From assembly GCA_902470765.1 (NCBI GenBank), contig CABRHW010000003.1, forward strand, positions 1-64,000: DNA of 64,000 nt. Direction: 5' to 3'. The position numbers and the translations under genes are program-made. Positions 17,216-26,064 of the stretch are shown here, piece by piece (positions within the stretch are counted from its first letter, which is position 1; each line of letters starts with the position of its first letter). The DNA comes from an uncultured Collinsella sp. (lineage in GTDB: Bacteria > Actinomycetota > Coriobacteriia > Coriobacteriales > Coriobacteriaceae). The notes beneath the pieces are model-generated. The model was not told the origin of the DNA. It saw only the letters and a program-made list of their open reading frames with translations, and did not search any database.

Positions 17216-18316
17216 GTGGAATACCTCGAAAACCCGTTTACCCCCAGTTTTGGCGAGGTTCCTGCCCATCTCGCTGGCAGACAACAGATTATTCGGGATT
17301 TGGACCGCGCCTTCTTGAGCCAGCGTAGGCGCCCAGAATTGACCTCGATCTTCTCAGGCGCGCGTGGAACCGGTAAAACCGCTCTCATGTCGTCGCTCGC
17401 GACAAGGGCGGAATCCCACGGCTGGATTGCCGTAAAAACGACCGCGCTCCCGGGAATGCTTGAGGAAATCGAGTTCGGGGCGAAACGTGCTGCCGGCCAT
17501 CTTATCGACCCGTCTAAGAACTTCGAAGTCACCGGCCTCGGAATTGCACCGCTCGGCAGCATCGAGGTCAATCGCGTTCACGATGCCTCAACCTGGCGTT
17601 ATCGCATGAGCGACATCATCGACCAGCTCAACGAGGCAGGCACCGGTCTGCTCGTCACGGTTGACGAGGTGGACCCGACACTCGACGAGATGATTCAGCT
17701 CGCAGCGACGTATCAGCACTTTGTGACCGATGGGAAACGCGTCGCGCTGCTCATGGCGGGACTTCCCAACAACGTCTCGACGTTGCTGAACCACAAGACG
17801 GTCTCGTTCCTTCGCCGCGCCCAACAATATCATCTGGGTCGCATTGCCGACTATGACGTACGCGAGGCCTTGATTCGCACAATCCAGGAAAACGATCGCC
17901 TGGCAGATGCTGAGGGAATCGATAGGGCCGTTCGCTCGATCTCTGGTTTTCCCTTCCTATTGCAACTCGTAGGCTACCGTGCCTGGGATCTCACAAGCGA
18001 TTCGAAGGAAATCTCGTCACGCGACTTTGACCTGGGAATCAAAATCGCGCGCGACGAGATGGACGACCGAATCCTCGCGGCAACCTATCGGGAACTCACT
18101 GCAGAGGACAAGCGATTCCTCATCGCCATGCTCGATGACGAGAAAGAGTCCACCACCGCCAACCTTATCGAGCGCCTTAAGCGTTCGCCGCAGCAGGTCT
18201 CCCGCTACCGACGCCGCATGATAGATGCCGGCATCATTGGAGAACGCGGGCGCGGAATCGTCGCTTTTGAATTGCCATTCTTCCGCGACTATCTCGCAGC
18301 TCAATGCGTGAAATAG
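17216..18316 (+). CDS. P-loop ATPase with C-terminal winged helix (paralogue 1)
   Basis: A 366-residue AAA-type ATPase. It starts with NPFTPSFGEVPAHLAGR, a signature region also seen in the second paralogue at 20864-21982. The Walker A is GARGTGKT (48-55), Walker B VTVDEVD (147-153), and the C-terminal ~60 residues (SPQQVSRYRRRMIDAG) look like a winged helix. The build resembles Orc1/Cdc6-like or AAA_16 stand-alone ATPases. GTG is the start, with AAAGGAGGG 4 bp upstream. Function unknown; a DNA-linked role is only suggested by the winged helix and the nearby UvrA-like gene. Confidence 0.75.
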   Translation: MEYLENPFTPSFGEVPAHLAGRQQIIRDLDRAFLSQRRRPELTSIFSGARGTGKTALMSSLATRAESHGWIAVKTTALPGMLEEIEFGAKRAAGHLIDPSKNFEVTGLGIAPLGSIEVNRVHDASTWRYRMSDIIDQLNEAGTGLLVTVDEVDPTLDEMIQLAATYQHFVTDGKRVALLMAGLPNNVSTLLNHKTVSFLRRAQQYHLGRIADYDVREALIRTIQENDRLADAEGIDRAVRSISGFPFLLQLVGYRAWDLTSDSKEISSRDFDLGIKIARDEMDDRILAATYRELTAEDKRFLIAMLDDEKESTTANLIERLKRSPQQVSRYRRRMIDAGIIGERGRGIVAFELPFFRDYLAAQCVK

Positions 18317-18321
18317 AAGTC

Positions 18322-18354
18322 AATGTGACAAAGGAACTGTCCCTTTGTCACATT
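18322..18354. repeat. TGTGACAAAGGGAC palindrome, copy 2
   Basis: AATGTGACAAAGGAAC-T-GTCCCTTTGTCACATT type palindrome (one mismatch) sits in the 41-bp gap between the convergent ATPase and UvrA-like genes, 3 bp from the UvrA-like stop codon. Confidence 0.8.
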
Positions 18355-18357
18355 CGG

Positions 18358-20871
18358 TTATAGGTAGCGGCCGGTAATGCTTGCGGAGCAGGCAGCGATG
18401 TCGTCTGGCGTGCCGGCGCAGACGATTTGCCCGCCCGCATCGCCACCGCCCGGGCCCATGTCGATCACGTAATCGGCGTTACGGATGAGGTCGAGGTCGT
18501 GCTCGATCACGACAACTGTGGCGCCCTTGGCAACGAGGCCGTCAAACACGTTCAACAGCACCTGAACATCGAGCGGATGCAGGCCGATCGTGGGCTCGTC
18601 AAATACGAATACGGCATCGTCCTGCACGCGGCCCATCTCGCTCGCAAGCTTAAGACGCTGTGCCTCGCCGCCCGAGAGCGCCGGCGTGGGCTCACCGAGC
18701 GTGAGATAGCCCAAGCCCAAGTCGTGCAAGGTCTGCAAGCGCGCCTGAACCTTCTTGAGTCCCACCGTGGCGTCGAGGGCCTCGTCCACACTCATGTCCA
18801 TGAGCTGCGGCAACGTAAGCAGACTCCCGTCCTTGCCCTCGCGATGGATATGCGAAGCCGCGTCTGCATAACGTGAGCCGCGACATGCCGGGCAGACGAT
18901 CTCGACGTCGGGCAAAAACTGCACGTCGAGTGATATCGAGCCCGTGCCATCGCACGTAGGGCAGCGCAAGGCGCCGGTGTTGTAGCTAAAGGCACCCGCC
19001 TTGTAGCCGGCTGCCTTGGCCTCGGGCGTACGGGCGAAGGCGCGACGCAACTCATCATGGATGTCGGCATAGGTCGCTACCGTCGAGCGCACGTTGGCGC
19101 CGATGGGCGTGGCGTCAATCAGGTTGGCACGGGCGATACCCTCGGCGTCGACCCAACGCACATGTTTTGGCAGGCGCTCACTGGCTGCCTGCGCCTTGAG
19201 TGCCGGGATGAGCGTCTCGAGCACCAACGTCGTCTTGCCCGAACCCGAAACGCCCGTCACCGCGACAAGACGGCCGCGCGGAATATCGACTTCGAGCGAC
19301 TTGACGGTATGGATGGCATCGGTTGCCATGCGGATATGCCCCTGGTCGAACATTTCGTCGTCATTCACCTGCGGACGCAAGCGCTTGGACTCTGCGCACA
19401 AAAACGGGGCGATGCGGCTGCCCTGCGATTGTTCGACCTCGTCCACCGTACCAGCGGCAATCACATTACCGCCGCCCGCTCCGGCAACGGGGCCCATCTC
19501 GACCAGATAATCAGCCTCCGCCAGCACGCGCGTATCGTGGTCGACAACGACCACGGTGTTGCCGTCGCCCACCAGATCGCGCATCACGCCTACCAAACCG
19601 TCGACATTGGCAGGATGCAAGCCGATCGAGGGCTCGTCCAGCACATAAAGCACGCCCGTCGATCGGTTGCGCACCACACGGGCGAGCTGCACACGCTGGC
19701 GCTCACCCGTGGAGAGCGTGGCACCGGCGCGGTCGAGTGAAAGGTAATCGAGACCCAGGTCGACCAGACGACGGGCCGTGCTCAAAAATGAATCGCAGAT
19801 ATCCGCTGCCATGGGCTGCATCTCGGCCGGCAAGGACATAGGCACCCCACGCACCCACTCAATCGCCTCGCCCAGCGTCATAGCCGCCGCCTGTGCCAGA
19901 TTGATACCGCGCACCTGGGGCTGGCGCGCAGCCTCGGAAAGACGCGTGCCACCACAGTCACGGCATGGCCCCTCGCGCAAAAAGCGTGCAACGCGTTTGA
20001 GGCCCTTATCGTCCTTGACCTTGGCGAGCGCATTCTCAACGGTATAGACGGCGTTGTAATAGGTAAAGTCGAGCGGCGTGGCGCCCTCCCCGTTTTTGGG
20101 AACGTAGAGAATGTGCTTCTTAACCGCCGGGCCGTGGAACACGATGTCGCGCTCTTGAGGCGTGAGCTGGTTAAACGGCACGTCGGTACGCACGCCCATC
20201 TCGCCTGCCACCTGCTTCATCAGATCCCACATGAGCGTGCCCCAGGGAAGGACCGCGCCCTCGTTGATAGTCTTTGACTCGTCGGGTACCAGGCTCGCTT
20301 CGTCCACCTCGCGCATGACACCGGTGCCGCCGCAGGTGGGGCATGCACCGCCGCTGTTAAAGGCAAGGTCCTCGGCACTCGGCGCGTAGAACTCGCGGCC
20401 GCATGTCGGACACGTGAGCGACAGGCCCGCAGCCACGTTAAGGCTCGGCTCCACGCGTGCCCCGCAATGCGGGCACACGTGATGGGCGCAACGGCTAAAG
20501 AGCAGACGCAGGCTGTTGTTGAGCTCGGTCATGGTACCAAAGGTCGAACGCACGCCCGGCACGCTGGGGCGCTGATGCAATGCGAGCGCCGCCGGCACGT
20601 GCAACACCTCGTCCACCTGGGCGTGTTCGGCCTGCGTCAGGCGACGTCGAGTATAGGTGCTGAGTGCTTCCAAGTAGCGACGCGAGCCCTCGGCATAAAG
20701 AACCCCCAGCGCCAGCGAACTCTTGCCCGAACCCGACACGCCGGCAATACCCACGAGCTTTCCCAGCGGGATATCAATATCGATGTCCTTAAGGTTATGG
20801 ACACGCGCGCCACGCACCTCGATAGCCTGCGGGCTCATCTTCTGTTCCGTCACCTTTATCACCCTACTCAT
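18358..20871 (-). CDS. UvrA-like excinuclease ABC-type ATPase, short (UvrA2-like) form
   Basis: An 837-residue tandem ABC ATPase of the UvrA family. The first Walker A is GVSGSGKSS (44-52) and the second GVSGSGKTT. Zinc-module cysteine pairs are seen (CPHCG, CPTCG, CPTCDG, CPACRG), plus ABC signatures LSTGERQR and LSGGEAQR and Walker B VLDEPSIGLHP and VFDEPTIGLHP. It is ~100 residues shorter than housekeeping UvrA and appears to lack the UvrB-binding insert, as UvrA2 and drug-resistance homologues do. Its start overlaps the upstream ATPase stop by 8 bases (ATGAGTAG), implying coupling; MSPQAIEV at 20838 is an alternative start. Confidence 0.82.
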   Translation of the reverse strand: MSRVIKVTEQKMSPQAIEVRGARVHNLKDIDIDIPLGKLVGIAGVSGSGKSSLALGVLYAEGSRRYLEALSTYTRRRLTQAEHAQVDEVLHVPAALALHQRPSVPGVRSTFGTMTELNNSLRLLFSRCAHHVCPHCGARVEPSLNVAAGLSLTCPTCGREFYAPSAEDLAFNSGGACPTCGGTGVMREVDEASLVPDESKTINEGAVLPWGTLMWDLMKQVAGEMGVRTDVPFNQLTPQERDIVFHGPAVKKHILYVPKNGEGATPLDFTYYNAVYTVENALAKVKDDKGLKRVARFLREGPCRDCGGTRLSEAARQPQVRGINLAQAAAMTLGEAIEWVRGVPMSLPAEMQPMAADICDSFLSTARRLVDLGLDYLSLDRAGATLSTGERQRVQLARVVRNRSTGVLYVLDEPSIGLHPANVDGLVGVMRDLVGDGNTVVVVDHDTRVLAEADYLVEMGPVAGAGGGNVIAAGTVDEVEQSQGSRIAPFLCAESKRLRPQVNDDEMFDQGHIRMATDAIHTVKSLEVDIPRGRLVAVTGVSGSGKTTLVLETLIPALKAQAASERLPKHVRWVDAEGIARANLIDATPIGANVRSTVATYADIHDELRRAFARTPEAKAAGYKAGAFSYNTGALRCPTCDGTGSISLDVQFLPDVEIVCPACRGSRYADAASHIHREGKDGSLLTLPQLMDMSVDEALDATVGLKKVQARLQTLHDLGLGYLTLGEPTPALSGGEAQRLKLASEMGRVQDDAVFVFDEPTIGLHPLDVQVLLNVFDGLVAKGATVVVIEHDLDLIRNADYVIDMGPGGGDAGGQIVCAGTPDDIAACSASITGRYL

Positions 20872-21982
20872 GCCATAAAACTCGATCGCGAATGTACGCG
20901 CCCAGCATGGGCACGGTAAACCGGACGAGGCCGTATCCGGCAGCTTCGATGACGCGCTCGCGAATCAGGCTTGCGCGATATTTACTCGCCCAGCTCTGGG
21001 TGCGATCGCAACGCTCAATGATATCCGCCATACGCGTCGGTTTACCCTCGTCAACCGCCATAGCCTCGATAAAGAGGCGTTGCGGACTGCGCAATCCATA
21101 ATACAGGGGCGCGTCGACTGCTTCATAGAACTCAGAGATGGCATCCGCGTGCCCAACCTCAACATCGCGTTCTTCAATGACCCGCGAGTCACGCCGGACA
21201 GCAGCCCGCCACATGTAATATCCCACCAGCTGGACCATATAGGGATGCCCCATGCTCCTGCGCGCCGCAAGGTCCGCCGTCCCCGCATCAACGCAAAGAC
21301 CAGCGCCTTTGACCGTCTGGATATATGAATCGCGCACTTTGGGCAAAGAAATCGCCCCCAGCGTACGCTGCTGGGCGCGCCGCAAAAACGTCACGCTCGG
21401 CTCTTCGAGCAAGCCATCAACCATACTGGGCAAGCCGGCGAACACTAGCGCAAGACCGCGCTGATCGTTATCGGACAAGCCCGTGGCATTCTGATCTCCG
21501 AGCACTTGCTGATAGAGAACGGCAAGAGCCGCCAGCTCCTCGATAGACGCAGACTGCGCCTCGTCAATCGCAAACAGTATGCCCTTGCCCGGACCGAGCT
21601 TCTTGAGGCGCTCGTTGACCAGCCCTCGTAACGTCTCGCCCTTTGCTCGCGCCGCCTCGACCGACACCCGGCCAAACGACGGCCCGAACTCCATTGACGT
21701 CACAACGGGTTTATTCGAGCGAAGCGCGTCGGCTAAGCGGTCGCATAAGCCAAGCGAAGCGGAATCGGAGACAACCACCCATCCGCGCGCGCTGGCTAGA
21801 CGTTGCAGCTCCCGCAGGAGAACCGTTTTGCCGCAGCCGCGGTTTCCCGTAATGAGCATGAGCCTACCCGGCGCTCCGGCGCCGTTATCGAGCCCTTCCT
21901 CGAAATCTTCGATGACCGACTCGCGACCGATGAGCATCGGAGGCCGCTTGCCTGCCGTTGGCTTAAAGGGATTTGGATTCAT
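20864..21982 (-). CDS. P-loop ATPase with C-terminal winged helix (paralogue 2)
   Basis: A 372-residue paralogue of the ATPase at 17216-18316: N-terminal NPNPFKPTAGKRPPMLIGR, Walker A GNRGCGKT (46-53), Walker B FAIDEAQ (137-143), the shared VTFLRRAQQ stretch, and a C-terminal winged-helix-like part (TQSWASKYRASLIRERV). It is translationally coupled to the downstream UvrA-like gene by an 8-base overlap, so the two products probably work together. GAGGAGG precedes the ATG. Three 10-bp tandem repeats lie in its promoter region (22015-22044). Function is not established. Confidence 0.75.
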   Translation of the reverse strand: MNPNPFKPTAGKRPPMLIGRESVIEDFEEGLDNGAGAPGRLMLITGNRGCGKTVLLRELQRLASARGWVVVSDSASLGLCDRLADALRSNKPVVTSMEFGPSFGRVSVEAARAKGETLRGLVNERLKKLGPGKGILFAIDEAQSASIEELAALAVLYQQVLGDQNATGLSDNDQRGLALVFAGLPSMVDGLLEEPSVTFLRRAQQRTLGAISLPKVRDSYIQTVKGAGLCVDAGTADLAARRSMGHPYMVQLVGYYMWRAAVRRDSRVIEERDVEVGHADAISEFYEAVDAPLYYGLRSPQRLFIEAMAVDEGKPTRMADIIERCDRTQSWASKYRASLIRERVIEAAGYGLVRFTVPMLGAYIRDRVLWHE

Positions 21983-22014
21983 GTCGGCCTCCTCGGATTG
22001 GCAAACCCTGGTAA

Positions 22015-22044
22015 TAGTTATACCAACTTATACCGAGTTATACC
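22015..22044 (-). promoter_or_regulatory. Three 10-bp tandem repeats (GGTATAACTC type) upstream of ATPase paralogue 2
   Basis: On the minus strand GGTATAACTC, GGTATAAGTT and GGTATAACTA follow each other without gaps, one helical turn apart. They start about 33 bp upstream of the ATG, so one TATAAC/TATAAG may serve as a -10 box while the array binds a regulator. Confidence 0.5.
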
Positions 22045-22050
22045 AATAGC

Positions 22051-22081
22051 ATGTGACAAAGGAACTGTCCCTTTGTCACAT
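22051..22081. repeat. TGTGACAAAGGGAC palindrome, copy 3, overlapping a stop codon
   Basis: ATGTGACAAAGGAAC and the TCCCTTTGTCACAT arm form a 31-bp palindrome with one mismatch. The TGA stop of the TetM-like gene is inside the right arm (minus-strand reading), as with trmL in copy 1. Confidence 0.82.
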
Positions 22082-24079
22082 GTGGCCGAAAAACTCGGCG
22101 TCTGCTGCTCGCCAGGGGCGGAAGGTGGAGGGGTCGATCTTTACGTGCGCCGCGGCGGGCACGTCGTACCATTTGACCGTGTAGCCGGCGCCGTGAAAGC
22201 AAAAGGCCGAGTCGGGCGTGTTGGGCAGATCGGCCTCGGGCTCATAGGCGGCCGCCTCGATGACGCGCTCGGCATCATGGCAAGCCGCATAGCCGGCGAA
22301 CTCTAGATACAGATGCCCACGACCACTCGTGTAGGCAGCCACCTCCAGCGCATAATCCTGCACCTCGGATGCCGGTACGCGACCCACAAGCTTTGCCCGG
22401 TCGCCCGCCATCGTCGGTGGCTCGTACTCGGCACCCATGCGCGTGGCATCCGAGAGCGCCCGGCCCACGCACTCCCCCGGCACCTCAAGCTCAAAGTGGT
22501 ACCACGGCTCCAGCAGCACCGCCGCGCCGGCCTCACGCGCCTGCATGAGCCCCTGGCGAATCGCGCGATACGTGGCCTGGCGAAAATCGCCGCCCTCGGT
22601 GTGCTTGGCATGCGCACGGCCGCCCGTGAGCGTAATGCGCACATCGGTGATGGGCGAGCCGGTCAGCACGCCCAAGTGGTCGCGCTCCATGGCGTTGGTG
22701 AGTGCCAAACGCTGCCAGTTAAGATCGAGCTCGTCGGTCGAGGTCACGGTGCCAAACTGTACGCCCAAACCCGCTGCCAACGGCTCCAGGCACAGATGCA
22801 CCTCGGCATAGTGGCGCAGTGGCTCAAAGTGGCCCACGCCCTCGACCGGCTGCGAAATAGTCTCCTTATAGAGAATGCCGCCGGGCTCAAACTCGACCGC
22901 AAGGCCAAAACGATCGGCAAGCACGCGCTGCACGACTTCGAGCTGCACCGCTCCCATGAGCTGCAGATGTATTTGCTCGAGATGCGTATTCCAGCTTACG
23001 CCGAGCATAGGATCCTCGTCGGCCAGCTCAGTCAACGCTTTGAACACCGCATGGACATCGTGTTCGCCCGGAAGCACCGTATAGGTGAGGACCGGCGCAA
23101 TGACGGGTGCATCGCACGCGGATTCCGCGCCCAAGGCGTCCCCTGGGCGAACGTGCGCAAGGCCCGTCACGGCACAAATGCCGCCAGCAGCGACTTCTTG
23201 GACAAGCTCATACTTTTCGCCGTTATAGATGCGCACCTGATCGACCTTCTGCTCCCATGCCTCGGCGCCGGAACGTCCGTTAATCAGCTGTTTGGCATGC
23301 AGCGTGCCGCCGGTCACTTTAACCCATGCCAAGCGCTCGCCGCGATCCCCGCGGCTCACACGGTAGACGCGCGCGGCAAACTCCGGGTGCCATGCCCTTT
23401 CACGCATCAGCGCGCACATGCCATCCAGCAGCTCGTCCACGCCTTGGTCCTTGAGCGCCGAGCCGGCAAAACAGGGAAACAACTTTCGCTCCGCGACCAG
23501 CCGCGAAAGCGTGGCAGTCGAAAGCTCCCCTGCGTCGAGAAACTCGTCGAGCGCTGCCTCATCCAGCGCCGCAGCGTCCTCCTGAACGGCGCCGCCCGTC
23601 AGCAGTTCGTTGGCATCCAGGCAACCTTCGGAAAGCCGCTGGCCGAGCTGTGCCAGCAGTACATCGCGACCAGGGTTCTCAAGATCGATCTTGTTGATAA
23701 AGATGAACGTCGGGATGTCATAGCGTGCAAGCAGGCGCCACAGGGTTTCAGTATGCCCCTGCACGCCATCGTTGGCGCCCACAACCAAAATCGCATAGTC
23801 GAGTGCGCGCAGCGTGCGCTCCGCCTCGGCAGAAAAATCGACATGCCCCGGCGCATCCACGAGCATGACGTGGGTATCGCCATGGTCGAGCACGGCCTGC
23901 GACGAGAAAATCGTGATGCCACGCTCGCGCTCGATCGCGTCAGTGTCCAGGTGCGAATCGCCATCGTCAACGCGGCCGCGCTTGCGAATACGACCTGCGT
24001 TGAACAGCATGGCCTCGGCCAACGTGGTCTTGCCGGCATCGACATGCGCCAAGATTCCAACGACCGCTTGCTTCGACAT
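22076..24079 (-). CDS. EF-G-like GTPase of the TetM/OtrA ribosomal-protection group
   Basis: A 667-residue translational GTPase. G1 is AHVDAGKTTL (11-20), G3 DAPGHVDF and G4 NKID, with ERERGITIFSSQ in switch I as in Tet proteins. The domain order (G, II, III, IV with VRITLTGGRAHAKHTEGGDF, V) and length fit ribosomal protection proteins rather than EF-G (~700 residues). Such proteins remove tetracycline from the ribosome, but divergent chromosomal members exist with unproven resistance. The start MSKQAVV is set by AGGAGAG; an upstream in-frame ATG lacks a site. No mobile-element genes flank it. Confidence 0.8.
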   Translation of the reverse strand: MSKQAVVGILAHVDAGKTTLAEAMLFNAGRIRKRGRVDDGDSHLDTDAIERERGITIFSSQAVLDHGDTHVMLVDAPGHVDFSAEAERTLRALDYAILVVGANDGVQGHTETLWRLLARYDIPTFIFINKIDLENPGRDVLLAQLGQRLSEGCLDANELLTGGAVQEDAAALDEAALDEFLDAGELSTATLSRLVAERKLFPCFAGSALKDQGVDELLDGMCALMRERAWHPEFAARVYRVSRGDRGERLAWVKVTGGTLHAKQLINGRSGAEAWEQKVDQVRIYNGEKYELVQEVAAGGICAVTGLAHVRPGDALGAESACDAPVIAPVLTYTVLPGEHDVHAVFKALTELADEDPMLGVSWNTHLEQIHLQLMGAVQLEVVQRVLADRFGLAVEFEPGGILYKETISQPVEGVGHFEPLRHYAEVHLCLEPLAAGLGVQFGTVTSTDELDLNWQRLALTNAMERDHLGVLTGSPITDVRITLTGGRAHAKHTEGGDFRQATYRAIRQGLMQAREAGAAVLLEPWYHFELEVPGECVGRALSDATRMGAEYEPPTMAGDRAKLVGRVPASEVQDYALEVAAYTSGRGHLYLEFAGYAACHDAERVIEAAAYEPEADLPNTPDSAFCFHGAGYTVKWYDVPAAAHVKIDPSTFRPWRAADAEFFGHM

Positions 24080-24324
24080 GGCTCTCCTCTTATATACAAG
24101 CCCATCACACGCGGCAACGGGCACTCACGCTCCACACTGGATGATACAATTTACGGGCCGGCGGGCGAAGCGGGCCCTATCCCCCGACCGAGCTCATCGT
24201 CCCGCGTTACCGCGCGGCGATTTTCGTAGGTTCGCGCCTTGCGAAAGCCGGCACCTCCCCTTTTTGTCTGCCCGGGCTCATCTGGGGCGATAACAACGCG
24301 AGCCCCACAACAACGCGTTTTACC

Positions 24325-24352
24325 AAAAATGGCCCCACTCGGGGCCATTTTC
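24325..24352. terminator. Bidirectional terminator downstream of the GNAT gene
   Basis: AAAAATGGCCCC (24325-24336) pairs with GGGGCCATTTT (24341-24351) around ACTC. It ends the minus-strand GNAT gene. The ~245 bp from here to the TetM-like start hold no gene that I can support. Confidence 0.8.
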
Positions 24353-24385
24353 ATTTCGGTGAAACGCTGGTATGCGACTCGGCCT

Positions 24386-24874
24386 TTATGCCTCGCGCAG
24401 CCAATCAAACGCGACGCGCGGCGTACCGTCCGACACATATACGATACCGGCGCGCTTAAACCCGGCCTTGGCGATGGCTCCCTGCATGGGCAGGTTGTCC
24501 TGATGCGTGTCGATGCGCAGGTGATCGGCACGCTCCTTGGCAAAGGCAAACATCGCAGCCGCGATACCGTGCACGGTGCCATCGGACGCCACGCGATGCA
24601 GCACGGCGTACGGAGCGTCGCTGCGCCATTGACCATCCTCAATGACGTCATAGCACTCGTCCGGGCCCGGCAAAAAGGCAAACGTCGCCACCACGCGGCC
24701 GTCGACTTCGCACACATAGCTGCCATCGGCGGCGATATCGGCAGCCAGCTGCTCGGCAGAAGGCGTGCCCTCGGGCCACTGCGTGGCGTTGCCATGTGCG
24801 CGCATAAAGGCGCGGGCTGCGTCATAGATGGCCATGACGGCGGGAATGTCGGTATCGAGGGTTTTTCTGATCAT
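24386..24874 (-). CDS. GNAT-family N-acetyltransferase
   Basis: A 162-residue protein with GNAT features: N-terminal IRKTLDTDIPAVMAIYDAAR, central strand VCEVDGRVVATFAFL, an acetyl-CoA loop region near LHRVASDGTVHGIAAAMFAFA and the C-terminal RIDTHQDNLPMQGAIAKAGF stretch common to this family. The substrate is unknown. GTG at 24877 and ATG at 24874 are both possible starts; GAGG lies 7-10 bp upstream. Confidence 0.82.
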   Translation of the reverse strand: MIRKTLDTDIPAVMAIYDAARAFMRAHGNATQWPEGTPSAEQLAADIAADGSYVCEVDGRVVATFAFLPGPDECYDVIEDGQWRSDAPYAVLHRVASDGTVHGIAAAMFAFAKERADHLRIDTHQDNLPMQGAIAKAGFKRAGIVYVSDGTPRVAFDWLREA

Positions 24875-24951
24875 CACGCGGCGACCTCACGTTTATTGGT
24901 ATCACTTTGGTTGAGCAATGATACCAGCGTTTGGAGAGAGGCGCTAAGCAG

Positions 24952-25248
24952 ATGGGAAGCAAAAAGCGAGCCGCCTGGTCAAAGGCCAAAAGCGAGTTTT
25001 TGGGCGCTGCTACCGGCGGCGATATGAGCGACCTGTTTGCGCGCGAGGACGAGCGCCGCGACGCCCTGGACGCCGAGCGCGATGAGGCCTGGCGCTACAA
25101 ATCGTGCGAGCGCAAAAACCGTTACGACACGCGCGCCGAGGCCGAGGCAGTTATGGCCGACTGCGAAAGCCGCGGGCGGCGCGGTTTGGCCTGCTACAAA
25201 TGCGAATACTGCGGCGGCTGGCACCTGACATCGCACCCTTGGAAATAG
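24952..25248 (+). CDS. Small zinc-ribbon-like protein
   Basis: A 98-residue, highly charged protein. The N-terminal ~50 residues are helical and basic/acidic. The C-terminus reads SCERKNRYDTRAEAEAV, then CYKCEYCGGWHLTSH, a compact C..C..CxxC..H arrangement seen in many small phage and bacterial zinc-binding proteins that also carry the YxTxxEA stretch. It is probably zinc-binding and may touch nucleic acid; no specific role is known. ATG at 24952 follows a GGAGAG site at longer than usual spacing (~13 bp). It is transcribed divergently from the GNAT gene. Confidence 0.65.
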   Translation: MGSKKRAAWSKAKSEFLGAATGGDMSDLFAREDERRDALDAERDEAWRYKSCERKNRYDTRAEAEAVMADCESRGRRGLACYKCEYCGGWHLTSHPWK

Positions 25249-25296
25249 GCACCGCATCGGCACGGCACCGACGGAGCGCCAACCATCGCACGCAAG

Positions 25297-26001
25297 CTAC
25301 GGGCGCGGCGGCACCAAGACATCGTAACGAACGGCCTTGCCCGCAAGTTGATAGCTCGGCTTAACGCCGGCAAGCAGCGGGCCCTTTACCGGCCGCTTGA
25401 TAACGACCTTGCGCGGATGCACAGCAAGCGCCGCCTCGACCAGCGATTCCTCGTCGGCGCATGGCTGCTCCAGATGATGTAGGAGCTGGAACTTCTTTTT
25501 GACCGCTGCACTCTTGGTGCGCTCGGGAAACATGGGATCCAGGTACACCACGTCGGGTGCTGCGAGCTCGCCCTGCTCGACCAGCTCGACGGTTTGACGA
25601 AGGCCCGCAATGCTGTCCTCGCCCGCATGTAAGCACATGCGTGCCACGGCAGCCGCAAGCGCCGGATCATCCGCCGCGCGATCCAAGGCGTCCTTGAGGA
25701 GTGCCGCGATTACGCAATCCTGTTCATACAGATCGACGGTAAAGCCCGCGGCCGCCAGCAGCAGCGAATCCTCACCAAAGCCCGCCGTGGCATCAATCGC
25801 CCATGGGCGCTCGATGCCTTTTGTGCGCGCAACCTTTACCAGCAGCTCTTGCTGCAGGCGGCCCTGCTTGAGTCGTGGCAGCATGCGGCCAAAATCGGCG
25901 CGCAGTTCCATCGCGCCGTCGGTGAGCGTGAGGCCCTCGGACTTCCCGGTCAGCTCAAGCCCCGCGGCCCGAGCAACAGAAAAGGGATCGACGACGCCCA
26001 T
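25297..26001 (-). CDS. rsmJ: RsmJ-like 16S rRNA (guanine-N2)-methyltransferase
   Basis: A 234-residue SAM-dependent methyltransferase of the RsmJ (UPF0341) family. Key stretches are DATAGFGEDSLLLAAAGF (SAM motif I), VDLYEQD for the ribose-binding acid, and VYLDPMFPERTKSAAVKKK, the family hallmark catalytic DPMFP loop. RsmJ modifies G1516 of 16S rRNA in E. coli. The start is ATG 26001 with AAGGAG 6 bp upstream; a GTG two codons earlier is possible. Confidence 0.85.
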   Translation of the reverse strand: MGVVDPFSVARAAGLELTGKSEGLTLTDGAMELRADFGRMLPRLKQGRLQQELLVKVARTKGIERPWAIDATAGFGEDSLLLAAAGFTVDLYEQDCVIAALLKDALDRAADDPALAAAVARMCLHAGEDSIAGLRQTVELVEQGELAAPDVVYLDPMFPERTKSAAVKKKFQLLHHLEQPCADEESLVEAALAVHPRKVVIKRPVKGPLLAGVKPSYQLAGKAVRYDVLVPPRP

Positions 26002-26064
26002 GGACACTCCTTAGCAAACAAAACGAATACGTGAGCGCCACCTCAGTTGGCACCCAACCGTCCG

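Noticed and set aside
22313..24229. 638-codon plus-strand frame opposite the TetM-like gene
   Set aside because: Antisense shadow; no ribosome binding site and no family motifs.
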